The notes under the pieces are model-generated. The model saw only the letters and a program-made list of their open reading frames with translations, was not told the origin of the DNA and searched no databases. A DNA stretch of 64,000 nt from Rhodococcus sp. KRD197 (GTDB lineage Bacteria; Actinomycetota; Actinomycetes; Mycobacteriales; Mycobacteriaceae). Of the stretch, positions 17,343 to 26,040 are shown piece after piece. The stretch lies in the NCBI RefSeq assembly GCF_017168235.1, contig NZ_JABFAO010000006.1:1-64000 (forward strand), given 5' to 3'. Made by a program: the position numbers and the translations under genes. Positions within the stretch are counted from its first letter, which is position 1; the number at the start of each line of letters is the position of its first letter.

Positions 17343-18136
17343 ACTGCGACCGGGGCCTTGATCGCCGGGTGGTGTCGGTAGTCGACGATCTCGATGTCCT
17401 CGAACTCGTAGTCGAAGATCGAATCTCGACGACCCAACTTCAACTCGGGATACGGATACGGTTCCCGGCTGAGCTGCTCGCTCACCTGCTCACGGTGATT
17501 GTCGTAGATGTGGCAATCCCCGCCGGTCCAGATGAAATCTCCGACACCCAGACCGGTCTGCGCGGCGACCATATGCGTGAGCAGTGCGTAGCTCGCGATG
17601 TTGAACGGCACCCCGAGGAACAGGTCTGCGCTGCGCTGATACAGCTGGCAGGACAGTTTCCCGTCGGCGACGTAGAACTGGAAGAACGCATGGCAGGGCG
17701 GCAGCGCCATCTGCGGAATCTCACCGACGTTCCACGACGAGACGATCATTCGTCGGGAATCGGGGTTGGTGCGGATGGTATCGATGACCTGCGAGATCTG
17801 ATCGATGTGCTCGCCGGAGGGTGTCGGCCACGACCGCCACTGGACGCCGTACACGGGTCCGAGTTCACCGTCGGGCGCCGCCCACTCGTCCCAGATACTG
17901 ACGCCGCGCTCCTGCAGCCACTTCGCGTTCGATTCGCCCCGGAGAAACCACAGCAACTCGTAGACGATGGACTTGAGATGCACCTTCTTGGTGGTGATCA
18001 GCGGAAAGCCGTCGGCGAGGTCGAAGCGCATCTGGTGGCCGAAGATGCTGGTCGTTCCCGTGCCAGTACGGTCCGATTTCGCGGTACCGGTGTCGAGAAC
18101 GTGACGGAGCAGGTCCTCGTACGGGGTTGAAACCAT
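17339..18136 (-). CDS. thyA: Thymidylate synthase
   Basis: A 265-residue ThyA-type enzyme converting dUMP and methylenetetrahydrofolate to dTMP and dihydrofolate. The N-terminal [32 protein letters not shown], the active-site [16 protein letters not shown] (nucleophile C148), [20 protein letters not shown] and [12 protein letters not shown] are all intact. The start ATG lies 58 bp from the divergent Fpg/Nei gene. The stop overlaps folA by 4 nt. Confidence 0.98.
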   Translation of the reverse strand: MVSTPYEDLLRHVLDTGTAKSDRTGTGTTSIFGHQMRFDLADGFPLITTKKVHLKSIVYELLWFLRGESNAKWLQERGVSIWDEWAAPDGELGPVYGVQWRSWPTPSGEHIDQISQVIDTIRTNPDSRRMIVSSWNVGEIPQMALPPCHAFFQFYVADGKLSCQLYQRSADLFLGVPFNIASYALLTHMVAAQTGLGVGDFIWTGGDCHIYDNHREQVSEQLSREPYPYPELKLGRRDSIFDYEFEDIEIVDYRHHPAIKAPVAV

Positions 18137-18194
18137 CCGACGAGTCTATGCGTTGGTCTCGGTTTACGGCGCACAGAGGCCGCATAATGGGCTT

Positions 18195-19061
18195 ATGCCC
18201 GAGCTACCCGAGGTCGAAGCGCTCGCGGGGTTCCTGCGTGAGCACGCCGTCGGCGCTGTGATCGGCCGGATCGACATCGCTGCACTGAGCGTGCTCAAGA
18301 CTTTCGACCCGCCGTTGACCGAGCTGCAGGGCCGCGACGTCACCGGGGCCGCGCGTTTCGGCAAGCATTTGGCGCTGCAGGCCGGTGAGCTGTGGCTCGT
18401 CACGCATCTCTCGCGCGCAGGATGGTTGCGTTGGGTCGACGCGCCGTCGCCCACGCCACCGAAACCGGGCAAGGGCCCGCTGGCGCTCCGCATTCATTTC
18501 TTCACGCCGGAGGGGCTCACGCCGGCCGTCGACCTCACCGAAGCCGGCACCAAGAAGCGCCTCGCGGTGTGGGTGGTGCGTGATCCGCAGCAGGTGCCGA
18601 GCATCGCGAAGCTCGGGCCCGACGCGCTCGCCGTCACCGAGCCGGAGTTCGCGGAGATACTCGGCGGCACCAGCGCCCGGCTCAAGACATCACTGGTCGA
18701 TCAGTCCCTCATCGCCGGCATCGGCAATGCATACTCGGACGAGATTCTGCATGTGGCGAAGTTGTCGCCGTTCGCGGCGTCGAACAAACTCGATGCCGCT
18801 ACCGTCGCGGTCCTCTACCGGGCGATGCGCGATGTACTCGCGGGCGCCGTCTCCCGTTCCGAGGGGCAAGACGCCGCGCGCCTGAAAGGGGAGAAGCGTT
18901 CGGGGATGCGCGTGCACGCCAGGACGGGGCTGCCCTGCCCGGTGTGCGGTGACCCGGTTCGCGAGGTGTCCTACGCCGAACGCTCCTTTCAGTACTGCGC
19001 GACATGTCAGACGGGCGGCAAGATCCTCGCCGACCGCCGCATGTCGCGTCTGCTCAGGTAG
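18195..19061 (+). CDS. Fpg/Nei family DNA glycosylase
   Basis: A 288-residue base-excision repair glycosylase/AP lyase. After Met comes PELPEVEALAGFL, in which P2 and E3 are the catalytic residues of the family. RFGKHLAL supplies the conserved beta-hairpin lysine. DQSLIAGIGNAYSDEILH is the H2TH motif, and the C-terminus carries a CPVCGDPV...YCATCQTGG zinc finger. The start at 18195 is fixed by the need for Pro directly after Met. It corresponds in position and type to the Rv0944-like glycosylase beside pgi in mycobacteria. It overlaps the convergent esterase by 8 bp. Confidence 0.95.
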   Translation: MPELPEVEALAGFLREHAVGAVIGRIDIAALSVLKTFDPPLTELQGRDVTGAARFGKHLALQAGELWLVTHLSRAGWLRWVDAPSPTPPKPGKGPLALRIHFFTPEGLTPAVDLTEAGTKKRLAVWVVRDPQQVPSIAKLGPDALAVTEPEFAEILGGTSARLKTSLVDQSLIAGIGNAYSDEILHVAKLSPFAASNKLDAATVAVLYRAMRDVLAGAVSRSEGQDAARLKGEKRSGMRVHARTGLPCPVCGDPVREVSYAERSFQYCATCQTGGKILADRRMSRLLR

Positions 19062-20598
19062 TGGAGGGCTCGGTCTTCTGGCTTGCGTAGCCGCGGTAGC
19101 CCTCCCACGCTTGACGACGGTCGCGCCTGGGGTCGCGCTGGACCCGGGTCCGCGCGTCGAAGATCATCGTCGAGCGTGTCGCTTCGTCGTATGTCGGCCA
19201 GTGGTCCGTCGGCGCGCCCGTGCGTGCGAAGTGCAGCCAGTTCGATTGCACCTGCTCGGTGACGTGGGCAAACGCTGCGCGTCCACCGGGGACGGTCATG
19301 AGCTTGCCGAATGCCGTCTCGTTGATCCCGAAGACCGCGAAGAGCTCGAAACCGTGGGTTGCGTGCAGGCCGAGCCACTTCATCACCCGGGGTGCGAAGT
19401 CGAACCGGTAGCTGAATGTCGGGGCCCGACGCGAGTGCGCCTCGGCGAGTTCGAGTGAGGGCTTCCAGAAGGTGAAGTCGCCGCCGACGTCGATGGCTGC
19501 CGACTCTCCCGGATAGCCGGGGTACGCCTCGACCACGCGGTCTTTCGCGTCCGGGTCCGTCAGCGAGAACATCTTGTCGATCCGCTCGGGATTGGTGGGC
19601 AGGGCATCGAGAATCTTGGGGAACAGCGTGCCCTCGCGGCTGTTGGTGCCGATGATCAGGGGAACTTGATGAGCAGAGCCGGCATGGCAGGCATCGAGCG
19701 GGTTCTCCGGCAGGAAGTCCCCGTCGATGACGGGACCGAAGGGGTGCAGTCCCGGCGTCCGGTTCAACACGGTGAACGCAAGCTTGGTGCCGGCGCGGCC
19801 GAGGCTGGTGACGTCGGCCGAATCGAGAGCCTGCGCGGCATTGTCGCCATTGCCGAGAAATCCGACGAACTCGCGCGCCCATTCCGTGGCCCGCTCCTTG
19901 GTGGCGACGAGCCCGGGGGCAGAGCTTTCCGCAATGGCGCGGTGGAAGAGGCCCTGCGCCGCGGGGGTTACCAGCAGTGTGGTGACGGCGTTGCCGCCGG
20001 CGGATTCGCCGAAGATCGTCACGTTCTCGGGATCGCCACCGAACTGGGCGATGTTGCGCTGCACCCACTCGAGCGCGGCCACCTGGTCACGCAGCCCGAG
20101 ATTGGCGTCGAACTGCCTGGCCTCGGTGGAGAACTGCGACAGGTCGAGGTAGCCGAGCACGCCGAGGCGGTAGTTCAAGGAGACGTAGACGATGCCCTCG
20201 CTGTCCTCTAGCGACCGTCGCACCAGCGAACCGCCGCCGTACAGCGGCGTCGCGGAGGTGCCGAGGGTGTAGGCGCCGCCGTGGATGAACACCATGACCG
20301 GGCGAGGAGCCCCGCTCGGGCGGCTCGGCGCGAGCACGTTGAGGGTCAGGCAGTCCTCGCTCGACGGCTGATACTTGCCGGGCGAGAGCATCGTGCCCTT
20401 CTTGTGTTGAACGGAGGCGTTGCCCCACTCGGTAGCGTCGCGGACCCCCTGCCAGGGTTCGACGGGAGCCGGCGCGCGCAGGCGCAGCGGACCGACAGGT
20501 GGGGCGGCGTACGGGATTCCTCGCCACGTGAGCAGATCCCCGACGGGCTTGCCTTGGACGACGCCGTCCGATGTGGTCACCCTGGTGTTGGCAGACAT
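19054..20598 (-). CDS. Type B carboxylesterase/lipase family protein
   Basis: A 514-residue alpha/beta hydrolase. HGGAY (residues 106-110) forms the oxyanion hole, FGESAGG places the nucleophile at S199, and PYAAPPVGPLRLRAP is the typical N-terminal motif. The acid is likely in the NSREGTLF region and the histidine in THGFELFAVFG (about 418). There is no signal peptide, so it is probably cytoplasmic. It is divergent from the CoA-transferase operon, with 128 bp between starts. It likely hydrolyses short-chain or xenobiotic esters. Confidence 0.93.
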   Translation of the reverse strand: MSANTRVTTSDGVVQGKPVGDLLTWRGIPYAAPPVGPLRLRAPAPVEPWQGVRDATEWGNASVQHKKGTMLSPGKYQPSSEDCLTLNVLAPSRPSGAPRPVMVFIHGGAYTLGTSATPLYGGGSLVRRSLEDSEGIVYVSLNYRLGVLGYLDLSQFSTEARQFDANLGLRDQVAALEWVQRNIAQFGGDPENVTIFGESAGGNAVTTLLVTPAAQGLFHRAIAESSAPGLVATKERATEWAREFVGFLGNGDNAAQALDSADVTSLGRAGTKLAFTVLNRTPGLHPFGPVIDGDFLPENPLDACHAGSAHQVPLIIGTNSREGTLFPKILDALPTNPERIDKMFSLTDPDAKDRVVEAYPGYPGESAAIDVGGDFTFWKPSLELAEAHSRRAPTFSYRFDFAPRVMKWLGLHATHGFELFAVFGINETAFGKLMTVPGGRAAFAHVTEQVQSNWLHFARTGAPTDHWPTYDEATRSTMIFDARTRVQRDPRRDRRQAWEGYRGYASQKTEPSTT

Positions 20599-20726
20599 GA
20601 AATCGAGTGTACAAACTGCTACTTACCGATGGGTAGCTTTCGGTCCGTATTGCTCTCCCGGTGAAGCTGACTCGGCCTAAGTGGGGTGTGAACTAGGTTG
20701 TGAGGTGGCCACCGAAAGGAACCCTC

Positions 20727-21917
20727 ATGTCCGGCAATGCACTACCTCTCGACGGCGTGCGAGTGCTCGAACTCGGGAACTACATCGCCGCGCCGACGGC
20801 CGCACGCATGCTCGCCGACTTCGGTGCCGAGGTCATCAAGGTCGAACGGCCCGGCACCGGCGACGAACTACGCAACTGGCGCCTCTACTCCGGAACCACC
20901 TCGATGCTGTATCGAACGATCAACCGGAACAAGAAGTCGATCGTGCTGGACCTGCGCACCGAACAGGGCCGTGCAGACGTCGTCGAACTTGCCGCCAAAT
21001 GCGACATCGTGCTCGAGAACTTCCGTCCCGGCACGCTCGAGAAGTGGGGCCTCTCGCCCGAGGTGCTCAGCGAGAAGAACCCCGATCTCATCATCACCAG
21101 GATCTCCGCGTTCGGGCAGACCGGCCCCATGTCGCAGCGGCCGGGGTTTGCGGCGGTGGCCGAGGCCTACGGCGGGTTCCGCAATCTCGTCGGCGACCCG
21201 GATCGGCCGCCAGTGCGTGTCGGGGTATCCATCGGTGACTCCATCGCCGGCCTGTACGCGGCATTCGGATGCGTCATGGCGCTGTTCCAGCGCCAGGCGT
21301 CGACGTCGACGCTTTCCCTCACCCAACGATCCATCGACGTCGCACTCAACGAGTCGATCCTGTCGATGATGGAGTCGCTCATCCCGGATTACCTCGCTTA
21401 CGGCGTCGAACGGGAGCGGGTCGGGGGACGCATGGAAGGGATCGCGCCCTCGAACGCCTACCCGTGCAACGACGGTTATTCGATCATCATCGCCGGCAAC
21501 AACGACGCGATCTTCCAGCGGTACATGGAGACGATCGGCCGCCCCGATCTCGGCGGAGATCCGGAACTGGCCTCCAACGCCGGGCGATGGAGCAGGCGCG
21601 AGGAACTCGACGCCGCGATCTCGGCCTGGACCGCGCTGCACAGCCGCGACGAGGCGCTGCGCATTCTCGAGAAAGCCGAAGTGCCGTCGGGGCCCATCTA
21701 CACCGCGGCGGATGTCGTCGCCGATGAACAGTACAAGGCGCGCAACATGATTCAGACGTTCCCCGTGGATATCGGTGAAGCGGAACCAGCGGACGTGGGT
21801 TTCGTCGGTGTGGTTCCGGTGATCGGCGGGCAGTCGGTGCCCATCCGCTCGGTCGGCCCGGATCTCGGTGAACACACGGCGGAAGTCCTGCGGGACCTGT
21901 TGGGAAGGGGCGAGTGA
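20727..21917 (+). CDS. CaiB/BaiF-type (family III) CoA-transferase
   Basis: A 396-residue enzyme transferring CoA between carboxylic acids. The start is the ATG at 20727 with GAAAGGA six bases upstream; an upstream in-frame start adds only nine residues. Motifs are LDGVRVLELGNYIAAPTAAR, LADFGAEVIKVERPGTGD, NRNKKSIVLDLRTEQGR, ENFRPGTLEKWGL, and D-containing ALNESILSMMESLIPDYLAYG. In family III enzymes the catalytic aspartate lies after PDLIITRISAFGQTGP, where this protein keeps the surrounding block. It is first gene of a three-gene operon with TGATG and GTGA junctions. Confidence 0.94.
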   Translation: MSGNALPLDGVRVLELGNYIAAPTAARMLADFGAEVIKVERPGTGDELRNWRLYSGTTSMLYRTINRNKKSIVLDLRTEQGRADVVELAAKCDIVLENFRPGTLEKWGLSPEVLSEKNPDLIITRISAFGQTGPMSQRPGFAAVAEAYGGFRNLVGDPDRPPVRVGVSIGDSIAGLYAAFGCVMALFQRQASTSTLSLTQRSIDVALNESILSMMESLIPDYLAYGVERERVGGRMEGIAPSNAYPCNDGYSIIIAGNNDAIFQRYMETIGRPDLGGDPELASNAGRWSRREELDAAISAWTALHSRDEALRILEKAEVPSGPIYTAADVVADEQYKARNMIQTFPVDIGEAEPADVGFVGVVPVIGGQSVPIRSVGPDLGEHTAEVLRDLLGRGE

Positions 21918-22840
21918 TGTACAGATACGAACCACAGGCCCGGTTGCGTGATGTGACGCTGCGTGACGGACTCCAGCTGACCGGCAAACTGCTCGGGACC
22001 GAGCGCAAGCTCGAGATCATCAGGAAACTGCTGTCACTCGGAGTGCCCGAGCTCGAAATCGGTTCCATGGCAAGGCCGGACAAGGTGCCGCCGATGGCGA
22101 ACACGCTCGAGGTCATCGCCGAACTCACCGAGGACGAACTCGCCAGCAGCTGGGTCTGGGTGGCCACACCCCGCCACGTCGAAAAAGCCGCAGCGGCGGG
22201 GGCGCGCAACTTTCAGTATTGCTTCTCGGCCTCGGACGCCCACAACGAGGCCAACATCGGCCGCACCACCGAGGCTTCGCTGGCCGCGATGCCCGATGCC
22301 ACCGACATCGCGAGGTCGGTGGGCGGGCAGATCGAGCTCTGCATCGCGACCTCGTTCACCTGCCCCTTCTCCGGCTCGGTTCCCGCGGATCGGATCATCG
22401 CCATCGCCCAGGACGACCGCACCGAGGGCGCAACCGACATCGTCATCGCCGACACCCTCGGCCAGGCAGTACCCGCGCAGGTGGCCGCGCTCGTGTCGAG
22501 GGTCGCCGCCGAAACACCGAAGCGGCGCATCGTCTTCCACGGTCACGACACCTGGGGGCTCGGCGTCGCCAACACGCTCGCCGCCATTTCTGCCGGTGCG
22601 AGCATGGTCGACGGATCGCTCGGTGGGCTCGGCGGGTGCCCCTTCGCTCCCGGCGCCAGCGGCAACACCGCGAGCGAGGACATTCTGTTCGCCACCCGCC
22701 CGGATTGGTTCGTGCCCGATACGCTCGCGAGCATGGTCGAACTATCGGAGAAACTCCTCGCAGAGCTCGGCGAGCCCATGCGGTCCAAGACGGTCCAAGG
22801 TGCGCGCTCGGGTGCGGCCGCATTCGAGTGGGTCACGTGA
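21917..22840 (+). CDS. Hydroxymethylglutaryl-CoA lyase-like protein (HMGL family)
   Basis: A 307-residue TIM-barrel lyase of the DRE-metallolyase family. LRDVTLRDGLQ near the N-terminus gives the metal/substrate Asp and Arg. HGHDTWGLGVANTLAAISAG and GSLGGLGGCPFAPGASGN provide the His-x-His metal ligands and the catalytic Cys loop. It cleaves an acyl-CoA or hydroxyacyl substrate by aldol-type chemistry. The ATG at 21917 overlaps the transferase stop (TGATG); a GTG one codon earlier is also possible. In an operon with a CoA-transferase it suggests activation and cleavage of a branched hydroxy acid. Confidence 0.92.
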   Translation: MYRYEPQARLRDVTLRDGLQLTGKLLGTERKLEIIRKLLSLGVPELEIGSMARPDKVPPMANTLEVIAELTEDELASSWVWVATPRHVEKAAAAGARNFQYCFSASDAHNEANIGRTTEASLAAMPDATDIARSVGGQIELCIATSFTCPFSGSVPADRIIAIAQDDRTEGATDIVIADTLGQAVPAQVAALVSRVAAETPKRRIVFHGHDTWGLGVANTLAAISAGASMVDGSLGGLGGCPFAPGASGNTASEDILFATRPDWFVPDTLASMVELSEKLLAELGEPMRSKTVQGARSGAAAFEWVT

Positions 22841-23802
22841 AAATACTGGTCACGACGCCGATTCCTGCTCCCGGGATGGACATTCTGGCCGCGGCGGGGG
22901 AGGTGGAGGTTCTTGCTGTCGATCACGCCGGACTGAAGGAACGATGTGCATCGGGGGAGTACTCCGTCGTCGTATCGCAGTTACGTGACCGGTTCGACGC
23001 CGAGCTGCTCGAATCCGCTCGGATCACAGGCATTTCCAACTACGCCGTCGGCTACGACAACATCGACGTCGCGGCTGCCGCTGCCCGAGGCATCACCGTC
23101 GCCAATACCCCTGGTGTGCTGACCGATTCGACTGCCGATATCGCTCTGTTGCTCATCCTGTCGACGGCCAGGCGTGCGATCGAGGCCGATCATTTTGTGC
23201 GCTCGGGAGCATTCGTGGGGTGGGAACCGGAGTTGATGCTCGGCACCGACGTATCGGGTCGCGTGCTCGGTCTCGCTGGTTTCGGCCGGATTGCTCGTGC
23301 GACGGCTCGGCGCGCACTCGGATTCGGCATGACCGTCAAGTTCTGCCCTCGACCGCCGGGAGACCGCGAGGTCGACGACGCGGAACTCGGCGAGTTCGCC
23401 GGCCGCGTCGCGCACGTGTCCTGGGACGAGCTGGTGGCGACGAGCGACTTTCTGTCGCTGCATGTTCCGCTGACCGAGTCCACGTACCACCTCGTCGACG
23501 CAGACACTTTTCGGGCGATGAAGAACTCGGCGATCCTGATCAACACAGCCCGCGGCCCGATCGTCGACGAAGCCGAACTGGTCACGGCGCTACGCGAACG
23601 CGTCATCGCCGGTGCCGGACTGGACGTCTACGAGAGAGAGCCTGTCCTGGCTCCGGGATTGGCGGGCTTGCCCAACACGGTGTTGCTGCCGCACGTCGGC
23701 AGTGCGACGGTGTCGGTGCGCTCGGAGATGGCGCGACTGTGCGCGGAGAACGCCGCGGCCATGGCGTCGGGACTGCGGCCGCTGCATCCGGTCGATCCGT
23801 GA
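22837..23802 (+). CDS. D-2-hydroxyacid dehydrogenase (NAD-dependent)
   Basis: A 321-residue dehydrogenase with start GTG overlapping the lyase stop by 4 nt (GTGA). The catalytic part begins VKILVTTPIPAPGMDILAAA and YAVGYDNIDVAAAAARGI. The Rossmann core has VLGLAGFGRIARATAR (one altered residue from GxGxxG) and the active-site residues are in INTARGPIVDEAEL (Arg), GLDVYEREP (Glu) and LPHVGSAT (His). The family reduces glyoxylate, hydroxypyruvate or 2-keto acids. Its place after a CoA-transferase and lyase suggests handling of a 2-keto acid product. Confidence 0.92.
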   Translation: MKILVTTPIPAPGMDILAAAGEVEVLAVDHAGLKERCASGEYSVVVSQLRDRFDAELLESARITGISNYAVGYDNIDVAAAAARGITVANTPGVLTDSTADIALLLILSTARRAIEADHFVRSGAFVGWEPELMLGTDVSGRVLGLAGFGRIARATARRALGFGMTVKFCPRPPGDREVDDAELGEFAGRVAHVSWDELVATSDFLSLHVPLTESTYHLVDADTFRAMKNSAILINTARGPIVDEAELVTALRERVIAGAGLDVYEREPVLAPGLAGLPNTVLLPHVGSATVSVRSEMARLCAENAAAMASGLRPLHPVDP

Positions 23803-23807
23803 TTTCG

Positions 23808-25244
23808 TTATGCCCGTCGAGATTCCAGTAACCGAAGCCAGACTTCGCTGACTGTGGGGTACGACGGCACGGCATGCCACAGGTCATCGAGCGTGACCTT
23901 GCCGACGACGGCGATCGTCGCCGCGTGCACGAGTTCGTCCACGCCGGGTCCGACGAAAGTGGCGCCGAGGACGGTGTCCTCAGCGCGGTCGATCACCAAC
24001 TGCGCCCGACCGGTGAAGTTGTCCTGCTGCAACGAGGACCCGGCGACCGCGATGTCCGCGGCGAGGATGTCCACGTCGAGGCCACCGTCCCTCGCCTGCT
24101 TCTCGGTCAGCCCGACGGATGCGACCTGTAGCGGAGTGAAGACCACTTGCGGTACCTGACCGTGATCGGCGCTCGCGGTGAACCGCTTGCCACTCAACGG
24201 TTTTCTTTCCGCGCGTGCGGCGATGACATCGCCGGCGACGCGCGCCTGGTACTTGCCCATGTGGGTGAGTGGGGATCGGCCGTTGATGTCGCCCGCCGCG
24301 TACAACCATGAGGTGCCGGGCACCTGCAGGTGGTCGTCGGTCACGACGTACCCGCCGTCCTCGAGACCGATCGCCCCGAGCCCCAGGTTTTCGCTTGCTG
24401 GGGTGCGGCCTGCCGCCACGAGGATTTCGTCGACGGTGATTTTCCGTTCCCCGACGGTCAGCTCTGCCTCGCCGCCGTGAATGCGGCCGTATCCGGTGTT
24501 CCGGGCGTCGGGGCGCGAGACTTGGCGCAGGTCGGCGTCGAACAGAATCCTTGCACCGCGCTCGGTCAGCGCGGTGCCGACGAGCTCGCTCGCGAACGGC
24601 TCGGAGGCGGCGAGCAGCCGCGAGCCACGCACGATCATCGTCACCTCGGCGCCGAAGGCCAGCAGCCAGCTGGCTGCCTCGCACGCGACGACGCCACCAC
24701 CGACGACGGCCACCCGACCGGGAATCTCATGAATGTTGGTGGCGTCGCGGGACGTCCACGGAAGTGCCGCGCGCAGACCCGGCGTGTTCGGAACCGAGGC
24801 GGTGGTTCCGGTGGCGAGAACCACCGCATGGCGCGCCGTCAACGTGCGGCCGTCGACATCGACTGTCCTCTCGCCACTGATCCGCCCATGTCCGCGGATC
24901 ACCGAGATGCCCGCCGTTCTCGCCCAGTCGACCTGTGAGGAATCGTCGAGGGCATGCGTGAACGATTCCCGACGCGCCAGCACGGCGTCGACATCGAGGC
25001 CGTGCTGGCCCACGATCTCCTTCACGCCGGGCATGTTTCTCGCGGTCTCGAGAACCTCGCTCGGGCGAAGAAGCGCCTTGCTGGGCATGCACGCCCAGTA
25101 GGAACACTCGCCGCCGACGAGTTCGTGCTCGACGATCACGGCGGTGCGGTCACTTCCGGCGATGGCGTAGCTCGCGGCATTCTCGCCGACGGGCCCGCCG
25201 CCGATGACGATGACGTCGAATTCCTCGGCAGCTGGATCTGTCAT
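23808..25244 (-). CDS. FAD-dependent pyridine nucleotide-disulfide oxidoreductase
   Basis: A 478-residue flavoprotein of the dihydrolipoamide dehydrogenase / mercuric reductase group. FAD fold VIVIGGGPVGENAASYA, redox pair in GGECSYWACMPSKALLR (C47 and C52), NAD(P) fold RVAVVGGGVVACEAASWL, and WLYAAGDINGRSPLTHMG before the dimerisation domain. The C-terminal active-site His region is less typical (DELVHAATIAVVG rather than HAHPT), so the natural substrate is uncertain. The start at 25244 is directly before the FAD motif; the SDR gene is divergent only 29 bp away. Confidence 0.92.
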   Translation of the reverse strand: MTDPAAEEFDVIVIGGGPVGENAASYAIAGSDRTAVIVEHELVGGECSYWACMPSKALLRPSEVLETARNMPGVKEIVGQHGLDVDAVLARRESFTHALDDSSQVDWARTAGISVIRGHGRISGERTVDVDGRTLTARHAVVLATGTTASVPNTPGLRAALPWTSRDATNIHEIPGRVAVVGGGVVACEAASWLLAFGAEVTMIVRGSRLLAASEPFASELVGTALTERGARILFDADLRQVSRPDARNTGYGRIHGGEAELTVGERKITVDEILVAAGRTPASENLGLGAIGLEDGGYVVTDDHLQVPGTSWLYAAGDINGRSPLTHMGKYQARVAGDVIAARAERKPLSGKRFTASADHGQVPQVVFTPLQVASVGLTEKQARDGGLDVDILAADIAVAGSSLQQDNFTGRAQLVIDRAEDTVLGATFVGPGVDELVHAATIAVVGKVTLDDLWHAVPSYPTVSEVWLRLLESRRA

Positions 25245-25273
25245 GACTCCAGCGTGACATAGGGTTGTCGGCC

Positions 25274-26032
25274 ATGGGGAAGACGCGAAACAGAATTCTG
25301 ATCTCCGGCGCAAGTTCCGGTCTGGGGGAGGAGATGGCCAGACGGTTCGCCGCGCAGGGCAAGGATCTCGCGCTGTGCGCGCGGCGCCTCGACCGGCTCG
25401 AATCGTTGCGGGAGGAATTGCTGGCAGCCCACCCGGGAATCTCCGTGGCGATCGGCGCGCTCGACGTCACCGATCACGACGCCGTGGTGCGGGTGTTCGG
25501 GGAGCTGAAGGACGAACTCGGCGGTCTCGATCGTGTTGTGGTCAACGCCGGACTCGGTAAGGGCGCGAAGATCGGTAGTGGCCGCGCCGACGCCAACCTC
25601 GCCACCGCTCGCACCAATTTCATCGGTGCACTGTCCCAGGCCGAAGCGGCCCTCGAGATCTTCCGCGGCCAGAATTACGGGCACCTGGTGCTCGTGTCTT
25701 CGATCAGTGCCGACCGCGGGCTACCCGGCCCCAAAGCCGTTTACTCCGCCAGCAAGGCCGGCGTCGCCGCGCTGGGGGAAGCCCTGGCGTCGGAGCTGTC
25801 CGGGACCGACATCGTAGTGACGACCCTGCTGCCCGGCTATATCGCAACCGACATGTCCTCGAAGGCCGGGGACGCCAGTGCGCTCACCGCAGACCTCGAC
25901 GAGGGCGTCACGGCCATGATCACCGCCATCGAGAAGGAACCGCGTCGCGCAGCGCTACCGGGCCTGAAGTGGCAGGGCATCGACCTCGCGCTCCGATTCC
26001 TTCCCCATCAGATCACCGACCGCATGGTGTGA
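25274..26032 (+). CDS. SDR-family oxidoreductase
   Basis: A 252-residue classical short-chain dehydrogenase/reductase. Cofactor loop ILISGASSGLGEEMARRF, LDRVVVNAGLGKGAKIG (NAG motif), serine in LVLVSSISADRG, and YSASKAGVAALG (YxxxK catalytic pair). ATG at 25274 is preferred over a TTG three codons earlier. It occupies the place of the SDR gene next to the Fpg-like glycosylase and pgi in mycobacteria. It is convergent with the acyltransferase-like gene, 8 bp apart. Confidence 0.93.
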   Translation: MGKTRNRILISGASSGLGEEMARRFAAQGKDLALCARRLDRLESLREELLAAHPGISVAIGALDVTDHDAVVRVFGELKDELGGLDRVVVNAGLGKGAKIGSGRADANLATARTNFIGALSQAEAALEIFRGQNYGHLVLVSSISADRGLPGPKAVYSASKAGVAALGEALASELSGTDIVVTTLLPGYIATDMSSKAGDASALTADLDEGVTAMITAIEKEPRRAALPGLKWQGIDLALRFLPHQITDRMV

Positions 26033-26040
26033 GCGGTGCG

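Noticed and set aside
19666..20211. A 181-codon plus-strand ORF inside the carboxylesterase gene
   Set aside because: Antisense shadow of a clearly conserved esterase.
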